Positions 21,211 through 29,992 of a stretch of DNA of 64,000 nucleotides are shown here, piece by piece. The stretch's first letter is position 1. The number at the start of each line of letters is the position of its first letter. A model generated the notes under the pieces. It saw nothing but the letters and a program-made list of their open reading frames with translations. It was not told the DNA's origin and did no database searches. This DNA is from Pandoraea thiooxydans (GTDB lineage Bacteria > Pseudomonadota > Gammaproteobacteria > Burkholderiales > Burkholderiaceae), in assembly GCF_001931675.1 (NCBI RefSeq), contig NZ_CP014839.1, positions 3,658,001 through 3,722,000 on the forward strand, written 5' to 3'. Made by a program: the position numbers and the translations under genes.

Positions 21211-22136
21211 GCACACCGCCGCTGCCAGCCTCGATGCGCGTGTTGCAGCGCGGCTGGCTGTCGTCCAACAACATCCTGTTCCTGGACGAAGAACCGACGC
21301 TGGTCGACAGCGGTTATGTTTCGCATGCCGAACAAACGCTCGCGCTGGTGGAAAACGCGCTCGCCACGCACCCGCAAGGCCTCAGGCGCATCATCAATAC
21401 GCATCTGCATTCGGATCACTGCGGCGGCAACGCGCTGCTGCAGCAGCGCTACGGGTGCCGCACCCTGATTCCGGCCGCCGAGGCCGATGTCGTGCGCGAC
21501 TGGGACGAAGCGCGCCTGAGCTACCGTGCCACCGGGCAGCAATGCGCGCGCTTTGCCTTCGACGGTACGCTGCGGCCAGGCGACTCGATCACGCTCGGCG
21601 CTCTGGCATGGCAGGTGCTGGGCGCGCCGGGCCACGACCCTCACTCGCTGATGCTGTACTGCCCAGCCGAGGCCATTCTGATTTCTGCCGACGCGCTGTG
21701 GGAAAACGGCTTCGGCGTGATTTTCCCGGAGCTCGACGGCGCGTCGGGTTTTGCCGAGCAGGCCGCAGTGCTCGATCTGATCGGCGAGCTCGAGGTTCGC
21801 TGCGTGATTCCCGGGCACGGCGCGCCGTTTGGCGAGCCCGCCCGCGCGCTCGACGTTGCCCGCAGCCGGCTGGCCTACCTGCGTGCCGATCCGCGCCGCA
21901 ACGCCCGCAACGCGCTGAAGGTGCTGATCGTATTCCGGCTGTTGTCGGTGCGCCAGCTCGCGCGCGCAGAGCTGCAGGCAATGCTCGCCCAGGCAGAGGT
22001 GATGCGCGCGGCCGCCGCGATGCTGGCACCGCCCTCCGACTGGCCGGCGCTGCTCGACGAACTCTGCGGCGAACTGGCACGCGCAGGCGCGGTTCGAACC
22101 GACGGCGACACCTTGAATGCCGTCGACCAACCTTGA
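21207..22136 (+). CDS. MBL-fold metallo-hydrolase
   Basis: A 309-residue metallo-beta-lactamase-fold hydrolase starting in an ATGA overlap with the MaoC gene. The metal ligands are in NTHLHSDHCGG (HxHxDH), with further histidines in APGHDPHSLMLY and VIPGHGAPFG. The C-terminal 100 residues are helical (RRNARNALKVLIVFRLL), as in the glyoxalase II-like/nuclease-like branch. It probably cleaves a thioester or similar small molecule. The coupling with MaoC hints at a CoA or glutathione thioester, which is inference only. Confidence 0.87.
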   Translation: MSTPPLPASMRVLQRGWLSSNNILFLDEEPTLVDSGYVSHAEQTLALVENALATHPQGLRRIINTHLHSDHCGGNALLQQRYGCRTLIPAAEADVVRDWDEARLSYRATGQQCARFAFDGTLRPGDSITLGALAWQVLGAPGHDPHSLMLYCPAEAILISADALWENGFGVIFPELDGASGFAEQAAVLDLIGELEVRCVIPGHGAPFGEPARALDVARSRLAYLRADPRRNARNALKVLIVFRLLSVRQLARAELQAMLAQAEVMRAAAAMLAPPSDWPALLDELCGELARAGAVRTDGDTLNAVDQP

Positions 22137-22282
22137 CTTTTGTCACAGCTTTTGCGCCTGAGCGTGATAAGCGACCGGAAAATCCATCAAATTGAGAGAT
22201 AATCGCCGTAAAGGGGCCTAGTTACCGCGATCCGTCACGCGCCGGTACTGAACGAGCGTCCCAATCGAAATGGGCCGCCGCC

Positions 22283-23425
22283 ATGAAAACCAGTAAAGGG
22301 AAAGCGAAGCTTCGCCTGGCCGAAGACGCATCCCTGCACCGCCAACCCGCCGAGCCGTCGTCCGCGGCGCCGAATCCGCCGCCGGCGGCCAAAGCGCTGA
22401 CCGGCAGAGGCAAACGCTTTGCCCTCCGGATCTATCGACTGCGCACGATGGGATGCGCAATCGGCTTTTTCTGCGTCGCCGGCGTCTTTCACCAGTTGCA
22501 CGCCGCCCCCTGGCTGTGGGCACTCCTGGTGTTCCACGGCTACCTCTGGCCGCACCTCGCTTATCGCCTTGCGTTGCGCGCCCGTGTGCCCTATCGGGGC
22601 GAGCGCCGCAATCTGATGATCGACGCGGCATTCGGCGGTTTCTGGGTCGTCGCGATGCGTTTCAACCTGCTGCCAAGCCTGGTGCTCATCACCATGCTGT
22701 CGATGGACGATATCGGCGCAGGCGGCTTGGCGCTGTTCTGGCGAGGCCTGATCGCGCACGCGGTGGGCGCCGTCGTCGGCGCCGGCGTGCTCGGCCTGCA
22801 CGTTGCCCCGACCTCCGACATGTTCAATATCGTGACCTGCCTGCCAATGCTGGTGCTTTATCCGATCGCGCTGGGGCAGGCGACCTACGAAATGTCGCAA
22901 AAGCTCGCCCAGCGCACCCGCGAACTCGAATACCTGAACCAGCACGACGGGCTCACTGGCCTGTTCAGCCGCTTTTACTGGGAAGTCTGCCTGGCCAGAA
23001 CCTTCGGTGAGTGTCTCGCCAGCGGCCGGCCCGCCTGCCTGATCATGCTCGATCTCGACCACTTCAAGCAGATCAACGATACGCATGGCCATCTTGCCGG
23101 CGACCTGGTGCTGCAGAAATTCGCGGGCACGCTGCGCGAGAGCCTGCGCAGCGAAGACATCATCGGCCGCTATGGCGGCGAGGAATTCGGCGTGATCCTG
23201 CCCGGCGTGAACGCCGATCAGGCAGAGCCGATCATCGACCGGCTGCTCGCCAGGCTGCGCGCGCAAACCAGCCTTGATCGGGAAATGCCGCCCGGCTGCA
23301 CCGCGAGCGCGGGGATAGTCGCCTTTTCCGCGGAATTCCCCAGCCCGGACGCATGGTTGCAGCAGGCCGACCACGCGCTGTATCAGGCCAAGCGCCTGGG
23401 CCGGGATCGCCTGGTGGTCTGTTGA
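22283..23425 (+). CDS. MASE2-GGDEF diguanylate cyclase
   Basis: A 380-residue inner-membrane diguanylate cyclase. The first 45 residues are proline-rich and polar. A MASE2 membrane sensor of several helices follows (about residues 50-215, with YLWPHLAY and MLSMDDIGAGG). The C-terminal GGDEF domain carries the active GGEEF loop near residue 298. The inhibitory-site motif RSED stands five residues before it, so both synthesis of cyclic di-GMP and product inhibition are expected. MASE2 cyclases such as AdrA control cellulose or biofilm. No c-di-GMP effector gene is adjacent. Confidence 0.93.
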   Translation: MKTSKGKAKLRLAEDASLHRQPAEPSSAAPNPPPAAKALTGRGKRFALRIYRLRTMGCAIGFFCVAGVFHQLHAAPWLWALLVFHGYLWPHLAYRLALRARVPYRGERRNLMIDAAFGGFWVVAMRFNLLPSLVLITMLSMDDIGAGGLALFWRGLIAHAVGAVVGAGVLGLHVAPTSDMFNIVTCLPMLVLYPIALGQATYEMSQKLAQRTRELEYLNQHDGLTGLFSRFYWEVCLARTFGECLASGRPACLIMLDLDHFKQINDTHGHLAGDLVLQKFAGTLRESLRSEDIIGRYGGEEFGVILPGVNADQAEPIIDRLLARLRAQTSLDREMPPGCTASAGIVAFSAEFPSPDAWLQQADHALYQAKRLGRDRLVVC

Positions 23426-23483
23426 GCAGGCCACCACGCCCGGTTCGGCGCCGCGCCGGCGACCTCGGTCCGGCGCGCCGGGT

Positions 23484-24116
23484 TCAACCCTGCTCGCGTA
23501 CCTTCGCGCGCTGGCGGTGCGCCGCCACCTTGGCGCGATTGCCGCAGATCGCCATGCTGCACCATCGACGCGCGTGAGCGCGCGTGTGATCGGCAAACAG
23601 CAGCGTGCAGCGCGGCCCCTCGCACGCCTTCACGTAGGTGAAATCCTGCTCGCAGACCAGTCGCGCCAGCGCCTCGGCGATCGGCATCAGCAACGACGCC
23701 GGCGATTTCCAGCGGCGGCGCGAACGTAGCCTCAAGGCCGCGCCTCCGTCTACCGCGCCGGCCACGACCTCGCCATATTGATCGTCCTGCGCGAGCAACC
23801 GGTTCAGCGGTTCGATCTCGCTCAATTCAACGGTATCCAGCGGCCGCCCCTTGCGTTTGCCAACAAAGCCGCGAAACCACTCGCGCAGTGTGCGCGCCTG
23901 CGCCGCCACTTCGTCGAGTTCGGCTGGCGCGGCCCGCGAGCGCATCTCGGCAAGCACTGAAGCCGGCACCAGGTTCGCCTGGGCCAGCCATGCCAGCAAG
24001 CCTTCGCCGTCGGCGAGCCAGTCGACCGGTTCGTCCGTCGGCGTGGCGATCGAATTCAGAAAGTCGAGGCCCGGTGCATCGGCCACGAATATCGCGGGAA
24101 TCTGACGGTAGTCCAT
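23484..24116 (-). CDS. CGNR zinc-finger / ABATE-domain transcriptional regulator
   Basis: A 210-residue protein with an N-terminal ABATE domain (FVADAPGLDFLNSIATP) and a C-terminal CGNR zinc finger (CEGPRCTLLFADHTRAHARRWC, then MAICGNRAKVAAHR). CGNR proteins are thought to bind DNA as stress-responsive regulators. It is divergent from the hydrolase/EamA operon across 167 bp that hold repeated GTTAC/GTAAC half-sites, so control of that operon and of itself is the simplest model. The effector is unknown. Confidence 0.88.
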   Translation of the reverse strand: MDYRQIPAIFVADAPGLDFLNSIATPTDEPVDWLADGEGLLAWLAQANLVPASVLAEMRSRAAPAELDEVAAQARTLREWFRGFVGKRKGRPLDTVELSEIEPLNRLLAQDDQYGEVVAGAVDGGAALRLRSRRRWKSPASLLMPIAEALARLVCEQDFTYVKACEGPRCTLLFADHTRAHARRWCSMAICGNRAKVAAHRQRAKVREQG

Positions 24117-24150
24117 TGGGGCAATGAGGAAGGAAAAACGATAAGAAAAG

Positions 24151-24224
24151 TGTAACCCCTAAAAACTATCTTGACAAGTTACCAATTGATTTAGTAACCT
24201 TTAAAAAACACAAATAGAGGTTAC
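24151..24224. promoter_or_regulatory. Divergent regulatory region with GTTAC/GTAAC half-sites
   Basis: The AT-rich gap between the CGNR gene and the hydrolase gene has GTAAC at 24152, GTTAC at 24178, GTAAC at 24194 and GTTAC at 24220. The middle two form an inverted repeat. TTGACA at 24171-24176 is a perfect -35 for the hydrolase operon, overlapped by the inverted repeat. This layout suggests an operator, presumably for the CGNR regulator. Confidence 0.5.
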
Positions 24225-24283
24225 AAATTTGCGGTACGTCACGGTCTCCCGGTAACGGCCGCCTTTCTCCAAAGGAGCAAGAC

Positions 24284-24979
24284 ATGTGGGTGAATAACGT
24301 AAGCGTTGTACTGGCGCACGGCGCATGGGCGGATGGATCGAGTTGGCGCAAGGTGATCGACATGCTGCGGGCGCAGCATATCGATGCCGTCGCAGCGCCC
24401 TTGCCGCTGACCTCGTTGAGCGAGGACGTCGCCGCGCTCGAGCGCACACTCGAGCGAATCGATGGCCCGGTGGTGCTGGCCGGTCATGCCTACGCGGGCG
24501 CCGTCATTGCAGGCGCCCGCAATGAGCGCGTCGCGGCGCTGGTGTATGTCGCGGCGCTCGCGCCCGACGAGGGCGAAACTGTGGCCGATGTGTTCTATCG
24601 CGCCGAGCCCCACCCGCAAGCCCCCCACCTGGCGCCCGATCGCCATGGCCTGATCTGGCTGCCGCACGAAGCGTTCGCGACGGCGTTTGCTCAATATGCT
24701 TCGCCGCCTGAGCTATCGGTGCTCGCAGCGGTACAGCGCCCCATCGCGGCGGCATGCATCGGGCAGGCGCTCGAGCGCCCGCTCTGGCGCGACCGCCCCA
24801 GCTGGTTTCTGGTCGCCGGGCAGGACCGGATGATCCACCCCGAGACGCAGTCCTTCATGGCGCGCCGCATGGGTGCGCGCATCCATGCGCACCCGGTCGA
24901 TCACACACCGATGGTCAGCGCGCCGGGCGTCGTCACAGACCTCATTGTCGAAGCGGCCCGGACCATCTCGGCCAGCTAG
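24284..24979 (+). CDS. Alpha/beta hydrolase-fold protein lacking the usual nucleophile serine
   Basis: A 231-residue alpha/beta hydrolase with the N-terminal oxyanion motif LAHGAWADGSSW and the late QDRMIHPETQ and DHTPMVSAP segments bearing the acid and histidine. The nucleophile elbow reads GHAYAG (residues 67-72), with Ala69 where GHSYGG-type relatives have serine. The protein may therefore be non-hydrolytic, or use another residue. An AAAGGAG site precedes the ATG. It begins an operon with a second hydrolase and an EamA exporter, opposite the CGNR regulator. Confidence 0.85.
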   Translation: MWVNNVSVVLAHGAWADGSSWRKVIDMLRAQHIDAVAAPLPLTSLSEDVAALERTLERIDGPVVLAGHAYAGAVIAGARNERVAALVYVAALAPDEGETVADVFYRAEPHPQAPHLAPDRHGLIWLPHEAFATAFAQYASPPELSVLAAVQRPIAAACIGQALERPLWRDRPSWFLVAGQDRMIHPETQSFMARRMGARIHAHPVDHTPMVSAPGVVTDLIVEAARTISAS

Positions 24980-25067
24980 CGACCTCACGACCTGCATTCC
25001 CCGCAATTGGGCGCCGCGTTTGGGTGCCCGTGTCCCCCCTCCTTTACTTTTCTTTGGGATGAAAATC

Positions 25068-25922
25068 ATGACTGCCATTACCTATCGCCATGCCGACGTC
25101 GACGGTTTCAAGGTGTTCTACCGCGAAGCGGGCCAGCCGGGCGCGCCGAAGCTATTACTGCTGCACGGCTTCCCGAGTGCGAGCCATATGTTTCGCGACC
25201 TGATCCCCGAACTCGCGGACCGCTTCCACATCGTCGCACCGGACCTGCCCGGCTTCGGACAATCGGATATGCCCGGGCGCGATCGGTTTGCCTATACGTT
25301 CGACAATATCGCCAAGGTCATCGGGCGCTTCACCGAAGTGATCGGCTTCGAGCGTTTCGCGGTTTATGTGTTCGACTATGGCGCACCGACGGGCTTCAGG
25401 CTCGCGCTCGAGCACCCCGAACGAATCACCGCGCTGATTTCGCAGAACGGCAACGCCTACGAAGAGGGGTTGAGCGAGGGCTGGAATCCGATCCGCGCCT
25501 ATTGGCAAGATCCGTCGCAAGCCAATCGCGAGGCGCTGCGCGCACTGCTCACGGACGAGACAACGGTCTGGCAGTACACGCACGGCGTGCCGAACCCGAC
25601 CAGCGTGTCGCCGGATGGCTACTCGCTGGACGCGTTTTACCTGAGCCGGCCGGGTGCGCACGAGATTCAACTCGATCTGTTCGGCGACTACAAAAGCAAC
25701 GTCGCGCTGTACCCGGCGTTCCAGCAATATTTCCGGATCCATCAACCGCCATTGCTGGCCGTGTGGGGCAGGCACGATCCGTTCTTCTTGCCGGCCGGCG
25801 CCGAAGCATTCAAGCGCGACTTGCCCAATGCGGTGGTGCGCATGTTCGACACCGGGCATTTTGCGTTGGAGACGCATGCGGCACAGATCGGCGCGGCGAT
25901 CGTGGATTTCCTGACACGTTGA
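25068..25922 (+). CDS. Alpha/beta hydrolase with Asp nucleophile (haloalkane dehalogenase/epoxide hydrolase type)
   Basis: A 284-residue hydrolase (start at ATG 25068; ATG 25059 three codons earlier is possible). The oxyanion motif LLLHGFPSASHMF, nucleophile elbow VFDYGAPTG with an aspartate (about residue 103), the acid in WGRHDPFF and histidine in DTGHFALETH are all in place. An Asp nucleophile is the hallmark of dehalogenases and epoxide hydrolases, rather than of esterases. The natural substrate is unknown. It follows the Ser-less hydrolase by 88 bp and precedes an EamA transporter. Confidence 0.87.
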   Translation: MTAITYRHADVDGFKVFYREAGQPGAPKLLLLHGFPSASHMFRDLIPELADRFHIVAPDLPGFGQSDMPGRDRFAYTFDNIAKVIGRFTEVIGFERFAVYVFDYGAPTGFRLALEHPERITALISQNGNAYEEGLSEGWNPIRAYWQDPSQANREALRALLTDETTVWQYTHGVPNPTSVSPDGYSLDAFYLSRPGAHEIQLDLFGDYKSNVALYPAFQQYFRIHQPPLLAVWGRHDPFFLPAGAEAFKRDLPNAVVRMFDTGHFALETHAAQIGAAIVDFLTR

Positions 25923-26067
25923 GCCGCGACCCGGGCAATGCGCAGCGCGGTTGCCCGGCCATTCACGGCGCTCCGGCGCCGCACTGGCACGCCAGCGCCC
26001 CAGTGCGGCCAGCAGCAAGAACCCCCCCCGAAATCAATCGACGCTGGCACACACGGAGGCCACGCAA

Positions 26068-27045
26068 ATGAGCGGCCATCATCATGCATCCCATGCCGGC
26101 AAGGCTGGATTTTTCGTCATTCTGGTCACCTCGACTTTCCTGATGGGGTCGAGCTTCGTGTCAGGCAAGATCCTGCTGGCGCAGGGGTTTGCTCCCATGT
26201 CGCTGGTGGGCTGGCGGTTTCTGGTCGCCGCGCTTGCCACCTTGCCGCTGGCGCGGCTCGACAACCGCTCGCTGCGTGCGGCCCTGGCGCCCCGCGGCAT
26301 GCGAGCGCGCGATGTGGCCCTGGTTGCCCTGATCGGGCTGACACAAACCGCGGCGGTGATGGGCCTGCTGTTTCTCTCCATGCGTTCGATCTCGGCAGCC
26401 ACGGCGGCGATCCTGCTTTTCACCAATCCGATCTGGGTAGCGGTGTTGGGTCGGCTGTTTCTCGGCGAGGCATTGCATCGGCATCGGGCCGCCGGCCTGT
26501 TGCTGGGAATCGTCGGCGTCGTGCTCGCGATCGGGCTGGGCGCCGGCACGCTCTCGTCCCCGGGCGCCTTGGCCGGCGAGCTGATTGGGCTGGCCTCCGC
26601 GGTGTGCTGGGCGGCCGCCACCATCGTCAACAAGCGTGCCAACCTGCCAATGGGGGCCTGGGCCCTGAGCTTCTGGCAAATGCTGATCGGCTCGGTCGCC
26701 CTGTTGGTCATCGCGTACGCTAGCGGCGAGCACTGGCCCGCAGCGGTCAATCCGACCCAATGGGGATGGTTTCTCTGGCTGTCGATCCCGGCCTCGACCG
26801 GCTCGTTCGGCCTGTGGTTCGTCGCGCTCGGGCAAGGCGGGGCCACCAGAACCAGCGGATATCTGTTTCTCGCGCCGCTGTTTACCGTCGTGCTATCGTT
26901 TTTCTTGCTCGACACGACGTTGTCGTGGCTGCAGGCAGCGGGCGGCTTGTTGATCTGCGTCGCGCTGTGGTTGGTCAACCGCGAAATTCCCGCGCGCAGC
27001 GACCAGGAACGCATGAATGCGGCGCTCGCCGAGGGCGAAGCCTGA
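26068..27045 (+). CDS. EamA-family (DMT) inner-membrane transporter
   Basis: A 325-residue protein with about ten hydrophobic helices in two EamA repeats, the drug/metabolite transporter layout. The ATG at 26068 is fixed by a GGAGG site, and the polar start GHHHASHAGK precedes the first membrane segment near residue 14. EamA proteins export metabolites or amino acids. Its place after two hydrolases and opposite a CGNR regulator suggests export of a product or toxic compound, but the cargo cannot be inferred. The gene is 145 bp after the second hydrolase. Confidence 0.88.
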   Translation: MSGHHHASHAGKAGFFVILVTSTFLMGSSFVSGKILLAQGFAPMSLVGWRFLVAALATLPLARLDNRSLRAALAPRGMRARDVALVALIGLTQTAAVMGLLFLSMRSISAATAAILLFTNPIWVAVLGRLFLGEALHRHRAAGLLLGIVGVVLAIGLGAGTLSSPGALAGELIGLASAVCWAAATIVNKRANLPMGAWALSFWQMLIGSVALLVIAYASGEHWPAAVNPTQWGWFLWLSIPASTGSFGLWFVALGQGGATRTSGYLFLAPLFTVVLSFFLLDTTLSWLQAAGGLLICVALWLVNREIPARSDQERMNAALAEGEA

Positions 27046-27138
27046 AGATGGCTATCAGCGAGCGGCATGGTCCGGACACGACATGAGCACCGGCAACGTC
27101 CGAGCGTGTAAACTGCTGCCTTTTTCGACACAAGCAAT

Positions 27139-27876
27139 ATGGTGCAAGTCCCGCAACGTACAACGCCGGGCGCTCCGGCGCTGGTTCGCTTGCTGGCGCG
27201 GCTCGCGCAGCTCGACGTTGCCGAACCCGGGCAGTCTCTGGCGGACCGGCTCGGCCAATGGCTGAGCTGGACCGATGCCATCACGCTGTCCTCGGCGCTG
27301 AGCACCCGGGCGCCGGCCCACGCCGATGCACGCTCGGCGGGTGATGATGCCGAACGCATTTGCGCACGGGTGCGTACCGCGCTGACCAACGCCATCGCCG
27401 GCGCCAGCGGCGTGGTAAGCAGCGCCGGTCGCCGCACGGCGTCGCGCGCGCCGGTGCGGCGCAACACGGCCGACCCGGCCCCCGAGTTCGCGGTGTTTCG
27501 CCAGGATTACCTCACCATGCAGCAGACGATGCAAACCGACATCGGCCTGTTGCGCGAGCGGCTGCGCCGGCAACTCATGGCCCGGACCCCGGAGCTGGCA
27601 CGGCTCGCGGCGCTGGACGCCAGCCTGGAGCAGGCGCTCGACGCCCGCGAGCGGGCACTGCTGGCCACCGTGCCCACCCTGCTCGGCGTGCACTTCGAGC
27701 GGCTGCGCGAGGCCGGGCAGCAGATGCAGGCCGATGTGTCGGAGGCGGCCATGCCGGCTGCCGCGCGCGCCTGGCTGGGCCAGTTCCGCCTGGATATGCA
27801 GCGGATCCTGCTGGCCGAGCTGGAGATTCGTTTTCAACCGATCGCGGGGCTGCTTGCCGCCCTGCGCACCTGTTAA
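27139..27876 (+). CDS. DUF3348 family protein
   Basis: A 245-residue soluble, mostly helical protein of the betaproteobacterial DUF3348 family. The segments LVRLLARLAQLDVAEPGQSLADRLGQWLSWTDAI and FRQDYLTMQQTMQ are typical. There is no signal peptide, membrane helix or catalytic motif. It is the first gene of a four-gene operon, 10 bp before the DUF802 gene; the TGTAAACT sequence around 27107 could be its -10. Its constant association with a stator-like membrane pair suggests a cytoplasmic partner of that complex. Confidence 0.85.
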   Translation: MVQVPQRTTPGAPALVRLLARLAQLDVAEPGQSLADRLGQWLSWTDAITLSSALSTRAPAHADARSAGDDAERICARVRTALTNAIAGASGVVSSAGRRTASRAPVRRNTADPAPEFAVFRQDYLTMQQTMQTDIGLLRERLRRQLMARTPELARLAALDASLEQALDARERALLATVPTLLGVHFERLREAGQQMQADVSEAAMPAAARAWLGQFRLDMQRILLAELEIRFQPIAGLLAALRTC

Positions 27877-27886
27877 TTGGGACGCC

Positions 27887-29992
27887 ATGTCCAGATATCG
27901 CTTTCATCTTGTGGTTTTTTTGGTCGGCTTGGCCGCCGTGTGCTGGATCGGCGCCGGCTATGCCGGCTCGAACCCGCTGGCGCTGACGGCCACCGCCGTG
28001 GTGGGCGCCTGCTATCTGGCGGGGGCCTTTGAACTGAAACGCTACGCCCAGGCCACCGCCGCGCTCGAACATGCGGTGGCTGGCCTGGCCGAGCCGCCGC
28101 CGGCGCTGGACACCTGGCTAGGGCAAGTGCCGCCGGACTTGCGTGGCGCGGTACGCCTGCGCATCGAGGGCGAGCGCGTGGCCCTGCCGGGGCCCGCGCT
28201 GACGCCGTATCTGGTCGGCATGCTGGTGTTGCTGGGCATGCTAGGCACACTGCTCGGCATGGTCGCCACGCTCAAGGGTACCGGAGCCGCCCTGGACGGC
28301 GCGGCCAACCTGCAGGCAATCCGCACCTCGCTGGATGCGCCGCTCAAGGGGCTCGCGTTCGCGTTCGGCACATCGATCGCCGGCGTCTGCACCTCCGCGA
28401 TGCTGGGATTGCTCTCGGCCATGTGCCGCCGTGAGCGGCTGCAGGCGGCGCAAGCACTCGATGTGAAGATCGTCACCACGCTGCGCGGCTATTCGCACGC
28501 CCATCAACGCGAGGAGGCATTTAAGCTGCTGCAGCGCCAAACCGAGACCATGCCCGCGCTGGTCGACCGCCTCGAAGCGGTGATGACCGCCCTGGCGCAG
28601 CACAGCCGCACGGCGAGCGAGCAACAGTTGGCCACTCAGCAGGCATTCCTGGACAAAACGGAGGCGGCCTATGCGCGCCTGGCCGATTCGGTCGGGCAAT
28701 CGCTGCGGCAAAGCGCCGCCGAGGGCGCCCAGGCCGCAGGGGCCGCGCTGCAGCCGGTAATGGCCGCCACCATGGCGGAACTCACGCGCGAGGCAGCCAC
28801 GCAGCGCGAGACCGTTACGCAAGCCGTGCAGCAGCAGCTCGACGCGTTGGCAAGCGGGTTGGCCGCGACCAATACCTCCATCGCCGAGACCTGGAGCCGT
28901 GCGCTGGCCGAGCAGCGCCAGGCCGGCGAGCGCGCCGCCCGGGATCTGAGCGCCTCGTTCGATCGCGTCGTCGAAACCTTCGAGCAACGTTCGACGAGCC
29001 TGGTCGAGGGCGTCTCGGCGCGGCTCGAGCACGCCACGGCCAGCGCCAGCCAAACCTGGGCCCAAACGCTGGCGCAGCATGCCGAGGCCAACGAGCGGCT
29101 GGCCGGGCGCCACCAGCAGTCACTGGAGGCGGCCGCCGCGGCCGTCGAGCAGCACGCGGCGTCGCTGCTGCGCAGCGTGAGCGAATCGCATACGCGCTGG
29201 CAGGAAGACTGGCAAAGCGCATCGGCCCGGCGCGAAGAACAACGGCTGGCAGCCTGGCACGAGAGCCTCGGCGAGATGGCTGCGGGGCTCACCGAACAGC
29301 TGGCGCAAGCCGCCACCCGCGGCGAGCAGCAACAGCACGCGATCTGCGAGACTCTGGCGCGTACCGCGAGCGAAATCTCGGCCCAGGCGCAAACGCAGGC
29401 CAGCCAGACGATCGCCGAAATTTCCCAGCTCGTGCAGGCCGCATCCGCGGCGCCCAAGGCCGCCGCCGACATGGTCGCCCAACTGCGCGAGCAACTCTCC
29501 GAGAGCCTGGCGCGCGATACCGCGACGCTCGAGGAGCGCAGCCGCTTGCTGGCTACCGTGGAGACCTTGCTCGTTGCCGTGAATCACGCATCGAACGAGC
29601 AGCGCGCGGCGATCGACGCGCTGGTGGCGAGCTCGGCCGGCCTGCTGCAGCGCGTTGGCGGAGAATTCACCGAACGGGTCGAGGCCGAGACCGGCAAGCT
29701 CGCGGACGTGGCCGCCCAGGTGAGCGGCGGCGCGCTCGAGGTGGCCAGCCTTGGCGAAGCCTTCGGCGCCGCGGTGCAATCGTTCGGCCAGGCCAACGAG
29801 AAGCTGACAGCGCACCTGCAACGCATTGAGGCCGCGCTGGAAAAATCGCTCGTGCGCAGCGATGAACAACTCGCCTATTACGTTGCGCAGGCCAGGGAGG
29901 TGATCGATCTGAGCATGATGTCGCACAAGCAGATCATCGAAGACCTGCAGCGCCTGGGCGGGCCGCTCGTCAATGGGGTCGAGGCCGCATGA
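27887..29992 (+). CDS. DUF802 protein: four-helix MotA/ExbB-like membrane domain with long coiled tail
   Basis: A 701-residue protein starting at ATG 27887. Predicted membrane helices are at residues 7-25, 31-49, 106-127 and 153-179. The third and fourth (VLLGMLGTLLGMVATLKGTG and FAFGTSIAGVCTSAMLGLL) resemble the proton-channel helices of MotA/TolQ/ExbB. Residues 181-701 are an Ala/Gln/Glu-rich helical tail with repeated TWAQTL/RWQEDW-type units, the DUF802 repeats, predicted cytoplasmic. This layout resembles ZorA of Zorya defence systems. Its stop overlaps the start of the OmpA-domain partner. The resemblance is from topology and motifs, not from a search. Confidence 0.85.
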   Translation: MSRYRFHLVVFLVGLAAVCWIGAGYAGSNPLALTATAVVGACYLAGAFELKRYAQATAALEHAVAGLAEPPPALDTWLGQVPPDLRGAVRLRIEGERVALPGPALTPYLVGMLVLLGMLGTLLGMVATLKGTGAALDGAANLQAIRTSLDAPLKGLAFAFGTSIAGVCTSAMLGLLSAMCRRERLQAAQALDVKIVTTLRGYSHAHQREEAFKLLQRQTETMPALVDRLEAVMTALAQHSRTASEQQLATQQAFLDKTEAAYARLADSVGQSLRQSAAEGAQAAGAALQPVMAATMAELTREAATQRETVTQAVQQQLDALASGLAATNTSIAETWSRALAEQRQAGERAARDLSASFDRVVETFEQRSTSLVEGVSARLEHATASASQTWAQTLAQHAEANERLAGRHQQSLEAAAAAVEQHAASLLRSVSESHTRWQEDWQSASARREEQRLAAWHESLGEMAAGLTEQLAQAATRGEQQQHAICETLARTASEISAQAQTQASQTIAEISQLVQAASAAPKAAADMVAQLREQLSESLARDTATLEERSRLLATVETLLVAVNHASNEQRAAIDALVASSAGLLQRVGGEFTERVEAETGKLADVAAQVSGGALEVASLGEAFGAAVQSFGQANEKLTAHLQRIEAALEKSLVRSDEQLAYYVAQAREVIDLSMMSHKQIIEDLQRLGGPLVNGVEAA

